Assembly: GCA_021789945.1 (NCBI GenBank)
Contig: JAJYIS010000006.1
Span: 1 to 37,879 of the forward strand
Reading direction: 5' to 3'
DNA from: Thermoplasmata archaeon
Lineage (GTDB): Archaea > Thermoplasmatota > Thermoplasmata > UBA10834
Length of the DNA: 37,879 bases
The notes beneath the pieces are model-generated. The model did not search any database, was not told where the DNA came from, and worked only from the letters and a program-made list of their open reading frames with translations. How positions within the stretch are numbered: the stretch's first letter is position 1; every line of letters starts with the position of its first letter. Positions 14,704 through 22,435 of the stretch are shown here, in pieces. A program made the position numbers and the translations under genes.

Positions 14704-15051
14704 CTACATCGATTCCAGGACTATATCTCCGTATGCCTGGATGAAGTACTCCTTCGCCTGAGCCAGCCCGTCCCTTCCGGCCGAGGTGAGCTTGTACACG
14801 CGGGTGTTGCCCTTCTTTGTCGACTCGACCAGGCCCCTCTTCTGCATGTCCTTGAGCGTCGGGTAGAGCGTCCCCGGGTTCGGCTTGTCGGCCTTGCGTT
14901 TGGCTATCTCCTCCGCGATCTCCATACCGTACATCGGGCCCTTGGACAGTATGTGCATGATCAGGAAGCTGAGCATCCCCCTCATATCGCAGCATACCGG
15001 CGCCCTGCAGCACTCGACATCTATGCTGGCTTCGCCTCGCCTGGCCGTCAT
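14704..15051 (-). CDS. PadR-family regulator with cysteine-rich N-terminus
   Basis: This is a 115-residue PadR-type winged helix protein. The helix-turn-helix and wing span about 25-100 (MLSFLIMHILSKGPMYGMEI, then NPGTLYPTLKDMQKRGLV and GNTRVYKLTSAG). Before it lies a segment with paired cysteines, ECCRAPVCCDMRG (Cys14, 15, 20, 21). This is not part of the basic PadR fold and looks like a thiolate site for As(III) or a soft metal. The gene is divergent from arsM, with four ATTG-N6-CAAT elements between them. Repression relieved by arsenite is the likely behaviour, inferred from context. The predicted TATA box (15075-15083) is about 27 bases from the ATG, so the mRNA is probably leaderless. 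Confidence 0.87.
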   Translation of the reverse strand: MTARRGEASIDVECCRAPVCCDMRGMLSFLIMHILSKGPMYGMEIAEEIAKRKADKPNPGTLYPTLKDMQKRGLVESTKKGNTRVYKLTSAGRDGLAQAKEYFIQAYGDIVLESM

Positions 15052-15074
15052 CCTTGATGATAATGCCTGGGTAG

Positions 15075-15083
15075 ATACTTAAA
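15075..15083 (-). promoter_or_regulatory. TATA box of the PadR gene
   Basis: TTTAAGTAT on the minus strand is centred about 28 bases before the ATG at 15051. Transcription would start at or beside the start codon. The first ATTG-N6-CAAT element begins three bases upstream of it, where a bound repressor would block TFB/TBP. Confidence 0.55.
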
Positions 15084-15085
15084 CT

Positions 15086-15158
15086 ATTGTGCGTACAATA
15101 TTGTGCGTCCAACAGTGTTATATAGTCTATATTGTATATCCAATATTGGGCATACAAT
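15086..15158. promoter_or_regulatory. Four-copy ATTG-N6-CAAT operator array between padR-like gene and arsM
   Basis: Four 14-bp dyads occur as two directly abutting pairs: ATTGTGCGTACAAT (15086-15099), ATTGTGCGTCCAAC (15100-15113, one mismatch), ATTGTATATCCAAT (15131-15144) and ATTGGGCATACAAT (15145-15158). The pairs are offset by 45 bp. The left pair abuts the PadR TATA box. The right pair covers the expected arsM-side transcription start, and the arsM-side TATA box lies between the pairs. The layout suits one dimeric repressor controlling both directions, most simply the PadR protein itself. Confidence 0.75.
15118..15125 (+). promoter_or_regulatory. TATA box of the small ORF-arsM transcript
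   Basis: TTATATAG lies in the middle of the operator array. A start near 15147 would fall in the second operator pair and leave a leader of about 33 bases that contains the strong AAAGGAGGAA ribosome binding site. Confidence 0.6.
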
Positions 15159-15179
15159 AGCCCAAAAGGAGGAACGAAA

Positions 15180-15296
15180 ATGATGAACGTAGAGATGCTC
15201 GCAAGGGCAACCAATATCGCCAGATACGACCGGCTTAGGAAGTTCAGGTGCACCAAGAGCCACTGCATCCTGATGGACCGCGCCTCTCGGCAGTAA
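15180..15296 (+). CDS. 38-residue leader-like small protein upstream of arsM
   Basis: An ATG at 15180 is preceded by AAAGGAGGAA at an ideal distance, the strongest Shine-Dalgarno site seen in this window. It opens 38 codons ending in TAA. The peptide is basic, begins MMNVEMLARATNIARYDRL and has a C-terminal CTKSHC motif (Cys24, Cys29, His28). The arsM ATG follows 42 bases after the stop, so both lie on the same transcript. No family is recognised. The cysteine/histidine cluster next to arsM and a cysteine-rich regulator suggests a metal(loid)-binding peptide or a regulatory leader peptide. The translation signal is seen; the function is a guess. Confidence 0.65.
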   Translation: MMNVEMLARATNIARYDRLRKFRCTKSHCILMDRASRQ

Positions 15297-15338
15297 GTCC
15301 ATCTAGCTGGGCGTGGATAACCTGAGAAGGTCGAGATA

Positions 15339-16205
15339 ATGGCCAAGAGGAATATGAGTCCCAAGGCCCGCGCAGGGCCGGGTTACAGGAAGAGCAAGCC
15401 CAAGTTCAGTCCAGAGGACGTCCGAAAGGCTGTGAGGGAGAACTACACGAAGCTGGCTCTGACTCAGGCGCCGTGCTGCGGTACGACTCAGTCATCATCG
15501 TGTGGCTGCGGCACGCTGTATCCGCAGGCCGAGATCGTGTCGCTACCATCGGAGGCCGTCGCTGTGAGCGCTGGCTGCGGAAATCCGACAGCGATCGCCA
15601 GCCTCAAGGAGGGCATGACTGTCGTGGACCTGGGCAGCGGTGGCGGCATAGACTGCTTCCTGTCCGCCAAGAAGGTCGGGGGGAAGGGCAGGGTCATAGG
15701 CATCGACGCCACCCCCGAGATGATCTATCGTGCGCGGAAGACCGCCGAAGAGAACGGGTACAAGAACGTCGAGTTCAGGCTGGGCGAGATCGAGCACATG
15801 CCGCTCGAGAAGGAGACGGCCGATGTCATCATCAGCAACTGCGTCATCAACCTCTCACCGGAGAAAGAGCAGGTCTTCAGGGACGCCTTCAGGGTCCTGA
15901 AGCCAGGCGGCAAGCTCGCGGTGTCGGACATAGTTCTGTTGAAGGACCTCCCCAAGGACATGGTCGATGACATAGGCACATGGTCGAAGTGCGTAAGCGG
16001 TGCGGTCAAGGAGTCGGAGTACATCGGCGCGATGAAGAAGGCCGGCTTCGAGAGGATCAAGGTCGAGGAGCGCGTGGTGTACTCCCATGAGGAGCTCAAG
16101 GGATATGCCGAGGGCACGGTCTCGATCGATTCCCCGAAGCTCAAGGGCGTCGACCTGTCGGACCTCGTGGCGAGCTACAAGATAAGCGCCTTCAAGCCCA
16201 AGTGA
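15339..16205 (+). CDS. arsM: Arsenite S-adenosylmethionine methyltransferase
   Basis: The protein has 288 residues. The SAM-binding Rossmann motif is [13 protein letters not shown] (about 95-107), and the acidic ribose contact is IGIDATPEM. The cysteines that bind As(III) in ArsM enzymes are present: CC at 46-47, Cys80 in SAGCGNP, Cys168 in [13 protein letters not shown] and Cys218 in WSKCVSGA. It methylates arsenite to mono- and dimethylated forms in the cytoplasm using thiols as reductant. A ribosome binding site (GAGAAGGTCGAG) precedes the ATG. It is downstream of the 38-codon ORF and the operator array and divergent from the PadR gene, so arsenic-induced expression is likely. No ars transporter or reductase is seen in the window. 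Confidence 0.93.
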   Translation: MAKRNMSPKARAGPGYRKSKPKFSPEDVRKAVRENYTKLALTQAPCCGTTQSSSCGCGTLYPQAEIVSLPSEAVAVSAGCGNPTAIASLKEGMTVVDLGSGGGIDCFLSAKKVGGKGRVIGIDATPEMIYRARKTAEENGYKNVEFRLGEIEHMPLEKETADVIISNCVINLSPEKEQVFRDAFRVLKPGGKLAVSDIVLLKDLPKDMVDDIGTWSKCVSGAVKESEYIGAMKKAGFERIKVEERVVYSHEELKGYAEGTVSIDSPKLKGVDLSDLVASYKISAFKPK

Positions 16206-16220
16206 CATATCCAGAGCGTC

Positions 16221-17270
16221 TCACTGCAGGGTGGACATGAGGTTGTCCTCGAACTGCCATTGGACCTTGAAGTGCTCGTTGGGATCCTTGAGAAGCGAGT
16301 ACCACCAGTAGAACGTGAAGATCCCGACCGTGACGATCGAGAGCAAGAGGTAGAGCCAGAACGACCGCTCTGGCAGCGTCCACGCGGAATATGGCGGTCC
16401 TGGTTTGAAGCCGAGCTTGGAGAGCGCCTTCCGAGCGGAGGAGTAGAACGCCGCGTTCCTCCTGTCATGCACGAACATTGATTTCCCGAGGAAGTTGAAC
16501 ATGTATAGCGTGAAGACTATCACGACGAGACTGAACAGGTAGTTCAGCCCTGTCAGCGAGTCCAGCGTGCCGCTGTAACCTCCCCAGAAGGCCGCACTGA
16601 TGAAGGCGATGGTGACCAACATCGGGATCACCGCAATGAGCAGCGTCCAGAAGATGGGGCTTCTTCTCTCCTCCCCGGCGAGGGATTCGTTGTCCATCTC
16701 CTCCATGGTGGAGAGCTCGGGGGCTACGAATGTCTTCAGGTTCCCTGAAGATGACGCGGATCCGACAAGGCCAAGAATCCCCTTTCGGAGTTCGTCGTCT
16801 CGAGCGAAATGATCGTTCAGCCTCTTGACCAGCATGAAAACGAGGTATCCCAGACAGACGTAGTATATCGTGTCCCCGACGACTATGGCCTCGATGCCGC
16901 CCCTGGAATGGTCGAGGATAGTCTGGTAGTCTGGCCGCACGTCCGGGTTGGCCTTGTAGAGGTCCAGGGTCGCCGCGAATATCGCCGAGACTCCGACAAC
17001 AGCTGTCACGACAAGGACCGCGATGAGGAAGAATATCCATGTGGGCGATAGGTGCTTGTCAGTCAGGGTCCTTCTCGCGACCGCCTTGGCTATCTCCTCT
17101 TTCGGCGCCTTGATAGCATTCCTGTCGATTTCGGCGGCCCTCGGCAGCGCGTTCCCGCAGATTGGACAAAACGCGAAACTGTCGGGATTCTCCCTCCCGC
17201 ATGTCTGGCACCGCATACCATTTCCCGGCTCTGAACCTTCCTGGTGGCGGATAATCCTTTCCCTGGACAT
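16221..17270 (-). CDS. Zinc-ribbon multi-pass membrane protein
   Basis: An N-terminal zinc ribbon (CQTCGRENPDSFAFCPICG, two CxxC pairs) begins at the second possible start, ATG 17216. The first start at 17270 adds 18 residues with no family look. About five to six membrane segments follow: around 78-102, 135-150, 205-230, 240-265 and 310-330. Between the second and third is a Ser/Glu-rich loop. The last block (ERSFWLYLLLSIVTVGIFTF) resembles DUF4234-like membrane proteins. Function is unknown. It converges on arsM, and its stop is 15 bases from the arsM stop. Confidence 0.75.
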   Translation of the reverse strand: MSRERIIRHQEGSEPGNGMRCQTCGRENPDSFAFCPICGNALPRAAEIDRNAIKAPKEEIAKAVARRTLTDKHLSPTWIFFLIAVLVVTAVVGVSAIFAATLDLYKANPDVRPDYQTILDHSRGGIEAIVVGDTIYYVCLGYLVFMLVKRLNDHFARDDELRKGILGLVGSASSSGNLKTFVAPELSTMEEMDNESLAGEERRSPIFWTLLIAVIPMLVTIAFISAAFWGGYSGTLDSLTGLNYLFSLVVIVFTLYMFNFLGKSMFVHDRRNAAFYSSARKALSKLGFKPGPPYSAWTLPERSFWLYLLLSIVTVGIFTFYWWYSLLKDPNEHFKVQWQFEDNLMSTLQ

Positions 17271-17322
17271 CCGCTCGCCCGTCGGGCTGGCGGGATCGGA
17301 CTGAGGGATTCGGGAGGCAGCT

Positions 17323-17335
17323 GCTGGGTCCCAGC
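17323..17335. other. Small perfect inverted repeat after the MttB-family gene
   Basis: GCTGGG-T-CCCAGC lies 11 bases beyond the minus-strand stop of the MttB-family gene. It may form a short 3' hairpin for that transcript. There is no following U-run. Confidence 0.3.
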
Positions 17336-17345
17336 TAACGATGTC

Positions 17346-18848
17346 TCAGTGCTTCCCCATCAGCTTCTTCTCGGCCTCTTTGACCACCTTGGCGAGCTCC
17401 CTCTCGACATCCTTGTCGAGCGGGGTCGGCTGGTGCTCCTTGAGGATATTCTTGACCTTCCCCCTCGCGGCATCCTGGAGCGGCCTGAGCCCCTCCTTCC
17501 TGACCCTCTCGCCTGTGCGCTTGTCGTACAGTTCGGATATCCGCATCTCGCCCGCGCGCAGGTGCTTCATGGTGTGCGGGAGCGCGAGGAAGTTGCCCAT
17601 CGGCCCGACCTTGTCGATCATGTCGAGGGCGAGGCTGTCGTCGTCCACGCCAATGCCGCCCGTGATCCTGAACACGTCGGAATAGATCTCGTCGTCGATG
17701 ACTAGGAGCTCGTAGCTCCCTGCGTTCTCCCAGCCGCCGCCTATCCCGGACAGGTTGTCGGCGCCGGAGAGCGCTGGCAGGAGCGCGGTCATCGTTCGCT
17801 CGATGCCCATCTGCATATCGAATTGGTATACGTCTGAGGTCACACCGTAGACATCCGCGATCATATGGTACCTGTGCGCAATCTGGACGGCCGCCGCCGA
17901 GGCCAGCGCCATCTCCGGGTTCCCCCAGACATTATTCCCGCTCCTCAGGTCCATCATGCTCAACCTGGCGGAGTACTGTATGACGGTCTTCGGCTCGACG
18001 GACTGGACCAGCATGACACCCGCGAGCAGCTCCGCGTTCTGCTGCGCCAGGCCCCCCGCAAGGGTCATCGGCGCGGTCCCGCCCGAGATCGGGCAGGGCA
18101 CGAGGTCCACCGGGACGCCGTACTCCGCGCCCCTGATCATCACATCGGCAGCGTGAGCGTCGTACGTTAGCGGGCTGCTCGGCGAGCCGTAGACATCGAG
18201 CAGGGGCCTCTTCCTCAGGGCCTCCATGCCACCCGTCACGCACGCCCACATCTTGGCCAGTATCTCCACCGTCGGCACGTTGAGCGCGTACCCGGAGATG
18301 CACTTGCTCGAGTTCTTCATCATGGCCTCCATCGACTTGACCACGAGCATCTCGGGCGGGACATCCGTGGCGACCACTAGGTTCGAGATGGAGTGGCAGT
18401 TGGGGAGGGCGTCCATAATCCTCGTGACCTTCTCGACGTCGTCCAACCTCGCCATCCTGACCTCGTTCGTGTCGAGGTCCTTCATGTTCGGGTTTCCTCC
18501 CGTGCCGTGCGCGAACTGGTGCTCCCCGTCGAACTTCATGTCGTTCTTGGGCTCCCGGGCGAAGTAGGTACCGTAGTGCGGTATCTTCCTGATCGAGTCC
18601 TTCACCATGCTCCTTGGGAATGTCAGCACGTCCTTTCTAGAGGGGTGCTTGGCGGCTCCTGCCTTCAGCAGCCTGGCCCGGGCATTCTCGCTGTCGAACC
18701 TCACGCCGGTCCGCTCAAGGATCTTCAGGGTGGCTTCGTGGATGTCCTCCAGCTGGTCGTCCGCAAGGACCTTCAGCTTGAACCTGACCTTCTTGCCTTC
18801 CAAATGAATCGCCTCTCTCTCTCCGGTCCAGGCGCCCCCGAAAAGCAT
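17346..18848 (-). CDS. MttB-superfamily corrinoid-dependent methyltransferase (non-pyrrolysine type)
   Basis: The protein has 500 residues, the usual length for trimethylamine/glycine-betaine methyltransferase homologues. Recognisable blocks include ILERTGVRFDSENAR near the N-terminus, HGTGGNPNMKDLDTNEVR, VPCPISGGTAPMTLAGGLAQ and AHRYHMIADVYGVTSDVYQFDMQMG. The last is the region that carries pyrrolysine in MttB; here the frame is open without TAG, as in MtgB-type enzymes. Members pass a methyl group from a quaternary or tertiary amine to a corrinoid protein. No corrinoid protein, activator or transporter gene is adjacent, so substrate and partner are unknown. A TTG at 18803 behind a GAGAGAGAGAGGCG purine run is a good alternative start. 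A GCATATTTG box on the minus strand at about 18898-18906 is a likely promoter. Confidence 0.88.
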   Translation of the reverse strand: MLFGGAWTGEREAIHLEGKKVRFKLKVLADDQLEDIHEATLKILERTGVRFDSENARARLLKAGAAKHPSRKDVLTFPRSMVKDSIRKIPHYGTYFAREPKNDMKFDGEHQFAHGTGGNPNMKDLDTNEVRMARLDDVEKVTRIMDALPNCHSISNLVVATDVPPEMLVVKSMEAMMKNSSKCISGYALNVPTVEILAKMWACVTGGMEALRKRPLLDVYGSPSSPLTYDAHAADVMIRGAEYGVPVDLVPCPISGGTAPMTLAGGLAQQNAELLAGVMLVQSVEPKTVIQYSARLSMMDLRSGNNVWGNPEMALASAAAVQIAHRYHMIADVYGVTSDVYQFDMQMGIERTMTALLPALSGADNLSGIGGGWENAGSYELLVIDDEIYSDVFRITGGIGVDDDSLALDMIDKVGPMGNFLALPHTMKHLRAGEMRISELYDKRTGERVRKEGLRPLQDAARGKVKNILKEHQPTPLDKDVERELAKVVKEAEKKLMGKH

Positions 18849-19019
18849 CGGACCCAGGGCCGGAATCTATCGTCATCTGGGCGTATGCGGAACCCCTACA
18901 AATATGCTTTCTCGGAGGCCGATGCGTCTTTCGATCTTAAATGACCATCAAAAGCTAGATGAACCCCTTCCTGTTGGGGGAATCGCTCATATCGTACGCG
19001 GCAGTGGTGATTCCCTAGC

Positions 19020-20573
19020 ATGAGTTCGAGAGTCGGCTCCGAGAAAGGAGATGGTTACGCTACAAAGGTGCTGATCGTCCTCGCATCGATCGCGATCATG
19101 GTCATGTATGTCGAGGCGATGGCGTTCCCGTCTCTCGAGAAGGTCATGGCCTCGTTCAATCTCAGGTATCCCCAGGACGTCTCGCTCGCGTCCTGGGTCA
19201 TTACGATATACCTGGTCGTGGGCGCGGTCTCGATACCCGTCTTCGGGAAGCTCGGGGACATCTACGGCAAGAAGAAGGTGCTCACGATCGCCATGGTCCT
19301 GTACTCGATCGCGGTCACGTGCACCGGCTTCTCGAGGGACATCTCCAGCTCGTTCTACGTCATGCTCGCGTTCAGGGCTTTCCAGGGGCTGGGCATGTCG
19401 ATGTTCCCTCTCGCCTTCTCGATCATCAGGGACGAGTTCCCCGTCGAGCGGATAGCGGTCGCCCAAGGCATCGTGTCCGCGATGTTCGGCGTTGGCACCG
19501 GGATCGGATTCGTCGCCGGTGGGTTCGTGGTCGACAAGTGGGGCTGGCAGTGGACATACCACACGGTGATACCTTTCGTCATCCTCGCCACCCTGTTCGT
19601 CGCGTTCAAAATCCGCGAGTCCCCAGTCAGGATGAACGCCAAGGTGGACTTCCTCGGAGGAGGGTTCCTCGGGCTCACCCTGTTCTCCTTCTTGGTCGCA
19701 GTGACCGAAGGGACCAACATTGGCTGGACCGACCCCGTCATCCTCTCCCTGTTCGCGATATCGGTGCTCGCCCTGGTCGGATTCGTCATCAGGCAGAACA
19801 CCGCGGAGTTCCCTCTCATTCGACCCTCTCTGATGAAGGTCAGGGACATCGCCCTCACGAACCTCGTGGCGTTCATCATCGGGTTCGGCCTGTTCGGCGC
19901 TCAATCGGTCATAGCCCTCATGGCCCAGTTCAAGTTCGGACTCGACCCGCTCAAGACGGGCCTTCTGCTCGTGCCAGCATCCATCGTGTCGTTCATAATG
20001 GGACCGACCGTGGGCATGCTCGTGAAGCGCATAGGGCCAAAGTGGCCTGTCGTGCTGGGGATGCTCATCCCGATCATCGGGTTCATGTACCTCTACTTCT
20101 TCAACGGCACCAAGAGCGACCTGACGATCGGCCTCGCGATCATGAGCGGCGGCCTATCCTTCGCGATGGTCGGGAGCATCAACATGATCATCATCTCGAC
20201 CCCGCAGAGGGAGACCGCCATATCGAGCGCGCTGAACATGATCATACGCACGGCAGGCGGCGTCGTCGGGCCCGCGGTCGCAACGGTCATAATCTCCGCG
20301 AACGAGTTCCCGGTTTACGACCCTATCCATCAAGTGACGATCTATGCGCCGGACCCGAGCGCATACCCGACTGTCTTCCTGCTGAGCGCGATCATCGTCG
20401 TCTTCGGGGCCGTCATCGCCCTGTTCCTGACGGACAAGCGAGCGCTGGGTGAAGGGAAGGGCTTCCATGTCCGGTCTATCAGGAACGGCAGGAAGCCGAC
20501 CAGAGATCTCGGTGGATCCGTGACTTCCCTCGACAGCTTTGACGATCCGGAGCCGAAGCGCAAGAATCGGTGA
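19020..20573 (+). CDS. MFS transporter, DHA2 (14-helix) drug:H+ antiporter type
   Basis: This 517-residue protein has about 14 hydrophobic segments. The loop 2-3 signature GKLGDIYGKKKVL and the motif C-like stretch GVGTGIGFVAGGFVVDKWGW are those of DHA2 exporters (EmrB/QacA group). There is also an Arg in helix 4 (FRAFQGLGMSMFP). The C-terminus is a basic cytoplasmic tail of about 50 residues. It should use the proton gradient to export hydrophobic or cationic compounds; the substrate cannot be told. It stands alone between unlike genes. A TCTTAAATG box near 18934-18942 could be its promoter, giving a leader of about 55 bases. Confidence 0.88.
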   Translation: MSSRVGSEKGDGYATKVLIVLASIAIMVMYVEAMAFPSLEKVMASFNLRYPQDVSLASWVITIYLVVGAVSIPVFGKLGDIYGKKKVLTIAMVLYSIAVTCTGFSRDISSSFYVMLAFRAFQGLGMSMFPLAFSIIRDEFPVERIAVAQGIVSAMFGVGTGIGFVAGGFVVDKWGWQWTYHTVIPFVILATLFVAFKIRESPVRMNAKVDFLGGGFLGLTLFSFLVAVTEGTNIGWTDPVILSLFAISVLALVGFVIRQNTAEFPLIRPSLMKVRDIALTNLVAFIIGFGLFGAQSVIALMAQFKFGLDPLKTGLLLVPASIVSFIMGPTVGMLVKRIGPKWPVVLGMLIPIIGFMYLYFFNGTKSDLTIGLAIMSGGLSFAMVGSINMIIISTPQRETAISSALNMIIRTAGGVVGPAVATVIISANEFPVYDPIHQVTIYAPDPSAYPTVFLLSAIIVVFGAVIALFLTDKRALGEGKGFHVRSIRNGRKPTRDLGGSVTSLDSFDDPEPKRKNR

Positions 20574-20742
20574 ACCCAGACCTCATGACCAGCTCGAAAG
20601 CGAACCGCTTCGGGCCCGCCACTCTTGCGAGAGTCATTGACGACCCTTCAGGATGAATGGGCATGAAACAAGCTAGATCGATGGACAAGCAGCCCCTATC
20701 GGGGTGCTAGCAGCTTCGCCGAGGAGTAGAATCTAGGTATGA
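20574..20742. other. Intergenic gap, nothing recognised
   Basis: The 169 bases between the two converging genes hold no convincing gene, RNA or repeat. Base composition drops in GC here and stays lower to about 22.4 kb. Confidence 0.5.
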
Positions 20743-21606
20743 CTAACTCATTTTCTTCTTTCCTCTCTCTCGCCCCTCGAAGAAACCCTTCGACTTCAAG
20801 ACCTGCGACATTTCCATCAAGTCCTCATCGTGCGAATCACCGATGGGATCCTTCTCATATCCGGGAGGTGGGTTCATTGTCATCCACCCCCTGAGACGAT
20901 CGTCAGGCCCACCCATATATGACCTTCTCTGGACTAGGGTATCCATGAACCGTCTGGCCTCAAGTGTAAGTCCGAATGCATCTTCACCCTCGATCTTCAG
21001 CCACCCTCTTCTTCGCAGTCTGAGAAATGCTGCGCCCAACAGATCGGCGTTCGGGACACCGATGTTGATTGCATCCATCTCCTCAAGAACTTTGGCCAGC
21101 GAGATTGGTGATTCATTGAGATACAGCGCGTACGCGAGGACAGTCTCTTCGGAAGCGCTGTCTGGTGGATGCGTCGACAGCCATTCCTTCAGCTTCCTAT
21201 GAGCTTCCTCGTATGCTGACAACTCTCCGGCGATCTTGACCAATCGACTCCTGACGCTAGGTCTTAGCCTGTAGACGAAATCTCCTTCCCAGCCTTTCCG
21301 CTTCGCGTCCTCAATTCCGAACGCAATCTGAAGCCATCCTCTTGCTTTCAATCGTTCGAGGGCCAAATCAATCTCATGCTCCTGTGGAACCAGGATTCCA
21401 AGTGACTTTGAATTCTTGACGACCTCCTCAAGATTGCTGGAACGCTCGGTGACGCAGAGCATGTAGGCCAACCATGCATGAGCGGAGAGGTCCAGAGGCG
21501 TCTCTTGTCTCCCTTCAAGTATTCTCAGGACGATCGGAGCCATCTCTGCCGCCCATGACCGATATGACCCCGCCGTATCCCGCATTTCGTCCTCCGCATC
21601 TCTCAT
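20743..21606 (-). CDS. Unrecognised protein with two winged-helix-like repeats
   Basis: The protein has about 287 residues from ATG 21606; a TTG at 21627 would add seven. It is soluble and charged. Two matching segments are visible: ALERLKARGWLQIAFG followed by LRPSVRSRL, and AFLRLRRRGWLKIEGE followed by LTLEARRFM. Each has the look of a recognition helix plus wing plus trailing helix. Each is preceded by a helical stretch of similar type (AWLAYMLCVTERSSNLEEVV and VLAYALYLNESPISLAKVLE). The protein is thus an internal duplication, possibly a DNA-binding or archaeal regulatory protein. The codon use is more AT-rich than in flanking genes. Its 5' end overlaps the open segment after the amber codon of the next upstream gene. 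Confidence 0.6.
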   Translation of the reverse strand: MRDAEDEMRDTAGSYRSWAAEMAPIVLRILEGRQETPLDLSAHAWLAYMLCVTERSSNLEEVVKNSKSLGILVPQEHEIDLALERLKARGWLQIAFGIEDAKRKGWEGDFVYRLRPSVRSRLVKIAGELSAYEEAHRKLKEWLSTHPPDSASEETVLAYALYLNESPISLAKVLEEMDAINIGVPNADLLGAAFLRLRRRGWLKIEGEDAFGLTLEARRFMDTLVQRRSYMGGPDDRLRGWMTMNPPPGYEKDPIGDSHDEDLMEMSQVLKSKGFFEGRERGKKKMS

Positions 21607-21814
21607 TGGCGCTCGGAACCAACGCAACCAGATTACCTTCCACTCTAATGTCTTCTTCTGATAGAATAATCATGCGATATGACCCTGTGGGATCCCCCAT
21701 GAAGTCGAGCCAGTATCCCAGGATTCCGAGGTCTATTCGGGGGTTTGGGCACTGGAACCAAGCCTCGTTTTTGAAGAGGCCCTCGCGCCTTTTCCTCCCT
21801 GAGCTCTTCGGAAT
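21515..21814 (-). other. Open in-frame continuation after the amber stop of the upstream gene
   Basis: Directly after the TAG at 21815-21817 the same frame stays open for 99 codons. The first 65 or so look coding: FKNEAWFQCPNPRIDL, ILGYWLDFMGDPTGSY and RMIILSEEDIRVEGN are rich in aromatic and aliphatic residues. No ATG, GTG or TTG occurs before codon 39 to start this stretch as a separate gene. The last 35 codons overlap the next gene and look like shadow sequence. It may be the lost C-terminus of a gene broken by a nonsense change, or be read through. Confidence 0.45.
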
Positions 21815-22405
21815 CTAAGATTCCCAGAGCCTCTTCTTGTAGATGGGAAGGATTATCTCTCCTGCTTCTTTTGACACCACGAGCCTGTACTTCTTGCCAT
21901 CGACCATCAAGAAGCTTTCGAGCACATTCTTCTTCTCCTTGTATTTGAAAACATCTGAGTATCTGATCTCGCAATATTCGAAGGCACCTGCGTCGATGAT
22001 TGCTTTCGCCATGAATAGCGGAGGGACTTTGGAGTAGCCATCACTCCCATGATGCCGACGCCGAACTTCCCTCAGGTCTGGTACGCGCAAGAAAACAACC
22101 CTTGAATCCGTTATGAACAAGCTCCCACGGCCGTCCGTGTCATAGAACACAATACCTGTTCCGTCAGCGGATGGGAATCTCGGATCAGGGAACCAGTTGG
22201 TCCAGCCTCCATGGAAGAAGATAAGCTGGTTATGCAAGACCCCCAAGAGTTGCTCGCCCGCATTGAGCAGGATTTCGGCCGCCAATTCAACGCGGTCCTG
22301 GGATTCCCCACTTTGACTAATCTGTAGACGGTGCCCCTCCCACTCTTGTTCCCAACACGCATTTACGACCACCTCGTCTGAGGTAACATCGCCTATTCCC
22401 CCCAT
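21815..22405 (-). CDS. Unrecognised protein, possible PH/GRAM-like fold, ends at in-frame TAG
   Basis: This 196-codon ORF starts at ATG 22405. The middle part (AAEILLNAGEQLLGVLHN, then GRGSLFITDSRVVFLRV and EYCEIRYSDVFKYKEKKN) alternates strands in a way like PH- or GRAM-type domains. The last strand-helix reads GKKYRLVVSKEAGEIILPIY. That assignment is tentative. It lies in the lower-GC patch and has more A/T-ending codons than its neighbours. It stops with TAG, after which the frame continues open with coding-like sequence. The gene may be truncated, or the protein may naturally end at LWES. Confidence 0.55.
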   Translation of the reverse strand: MGGIGDVTSDEVVVNACWEQEWEGHRLQISQSGESQDRVELAAEILLNAGEQLLGVLHNQLIFFHGGWTNWFPDPRFPSADGTGIVFYDTDGRGSLFITDSRVVFLRVPDLREVRRRHHGSDGYSKVPPLFMAKAIIDAGAFEYCEIRYSDVFKYKEKKNVLESFLMVDGKKYRLVVSKEAGEIILPIYKKRLWES

Positions 22406-22435
22406 GGACTTTTCCTAGAGGCTTAGTGGGTGATT

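Noticed and set aside
19319-20452. 377-codon plus-strand frame inside the MFS transporter
   Set aside because: Arg/His/Pro-rich, no hydrophobic pattern; the MFS frame has 14 helices and family motifs.
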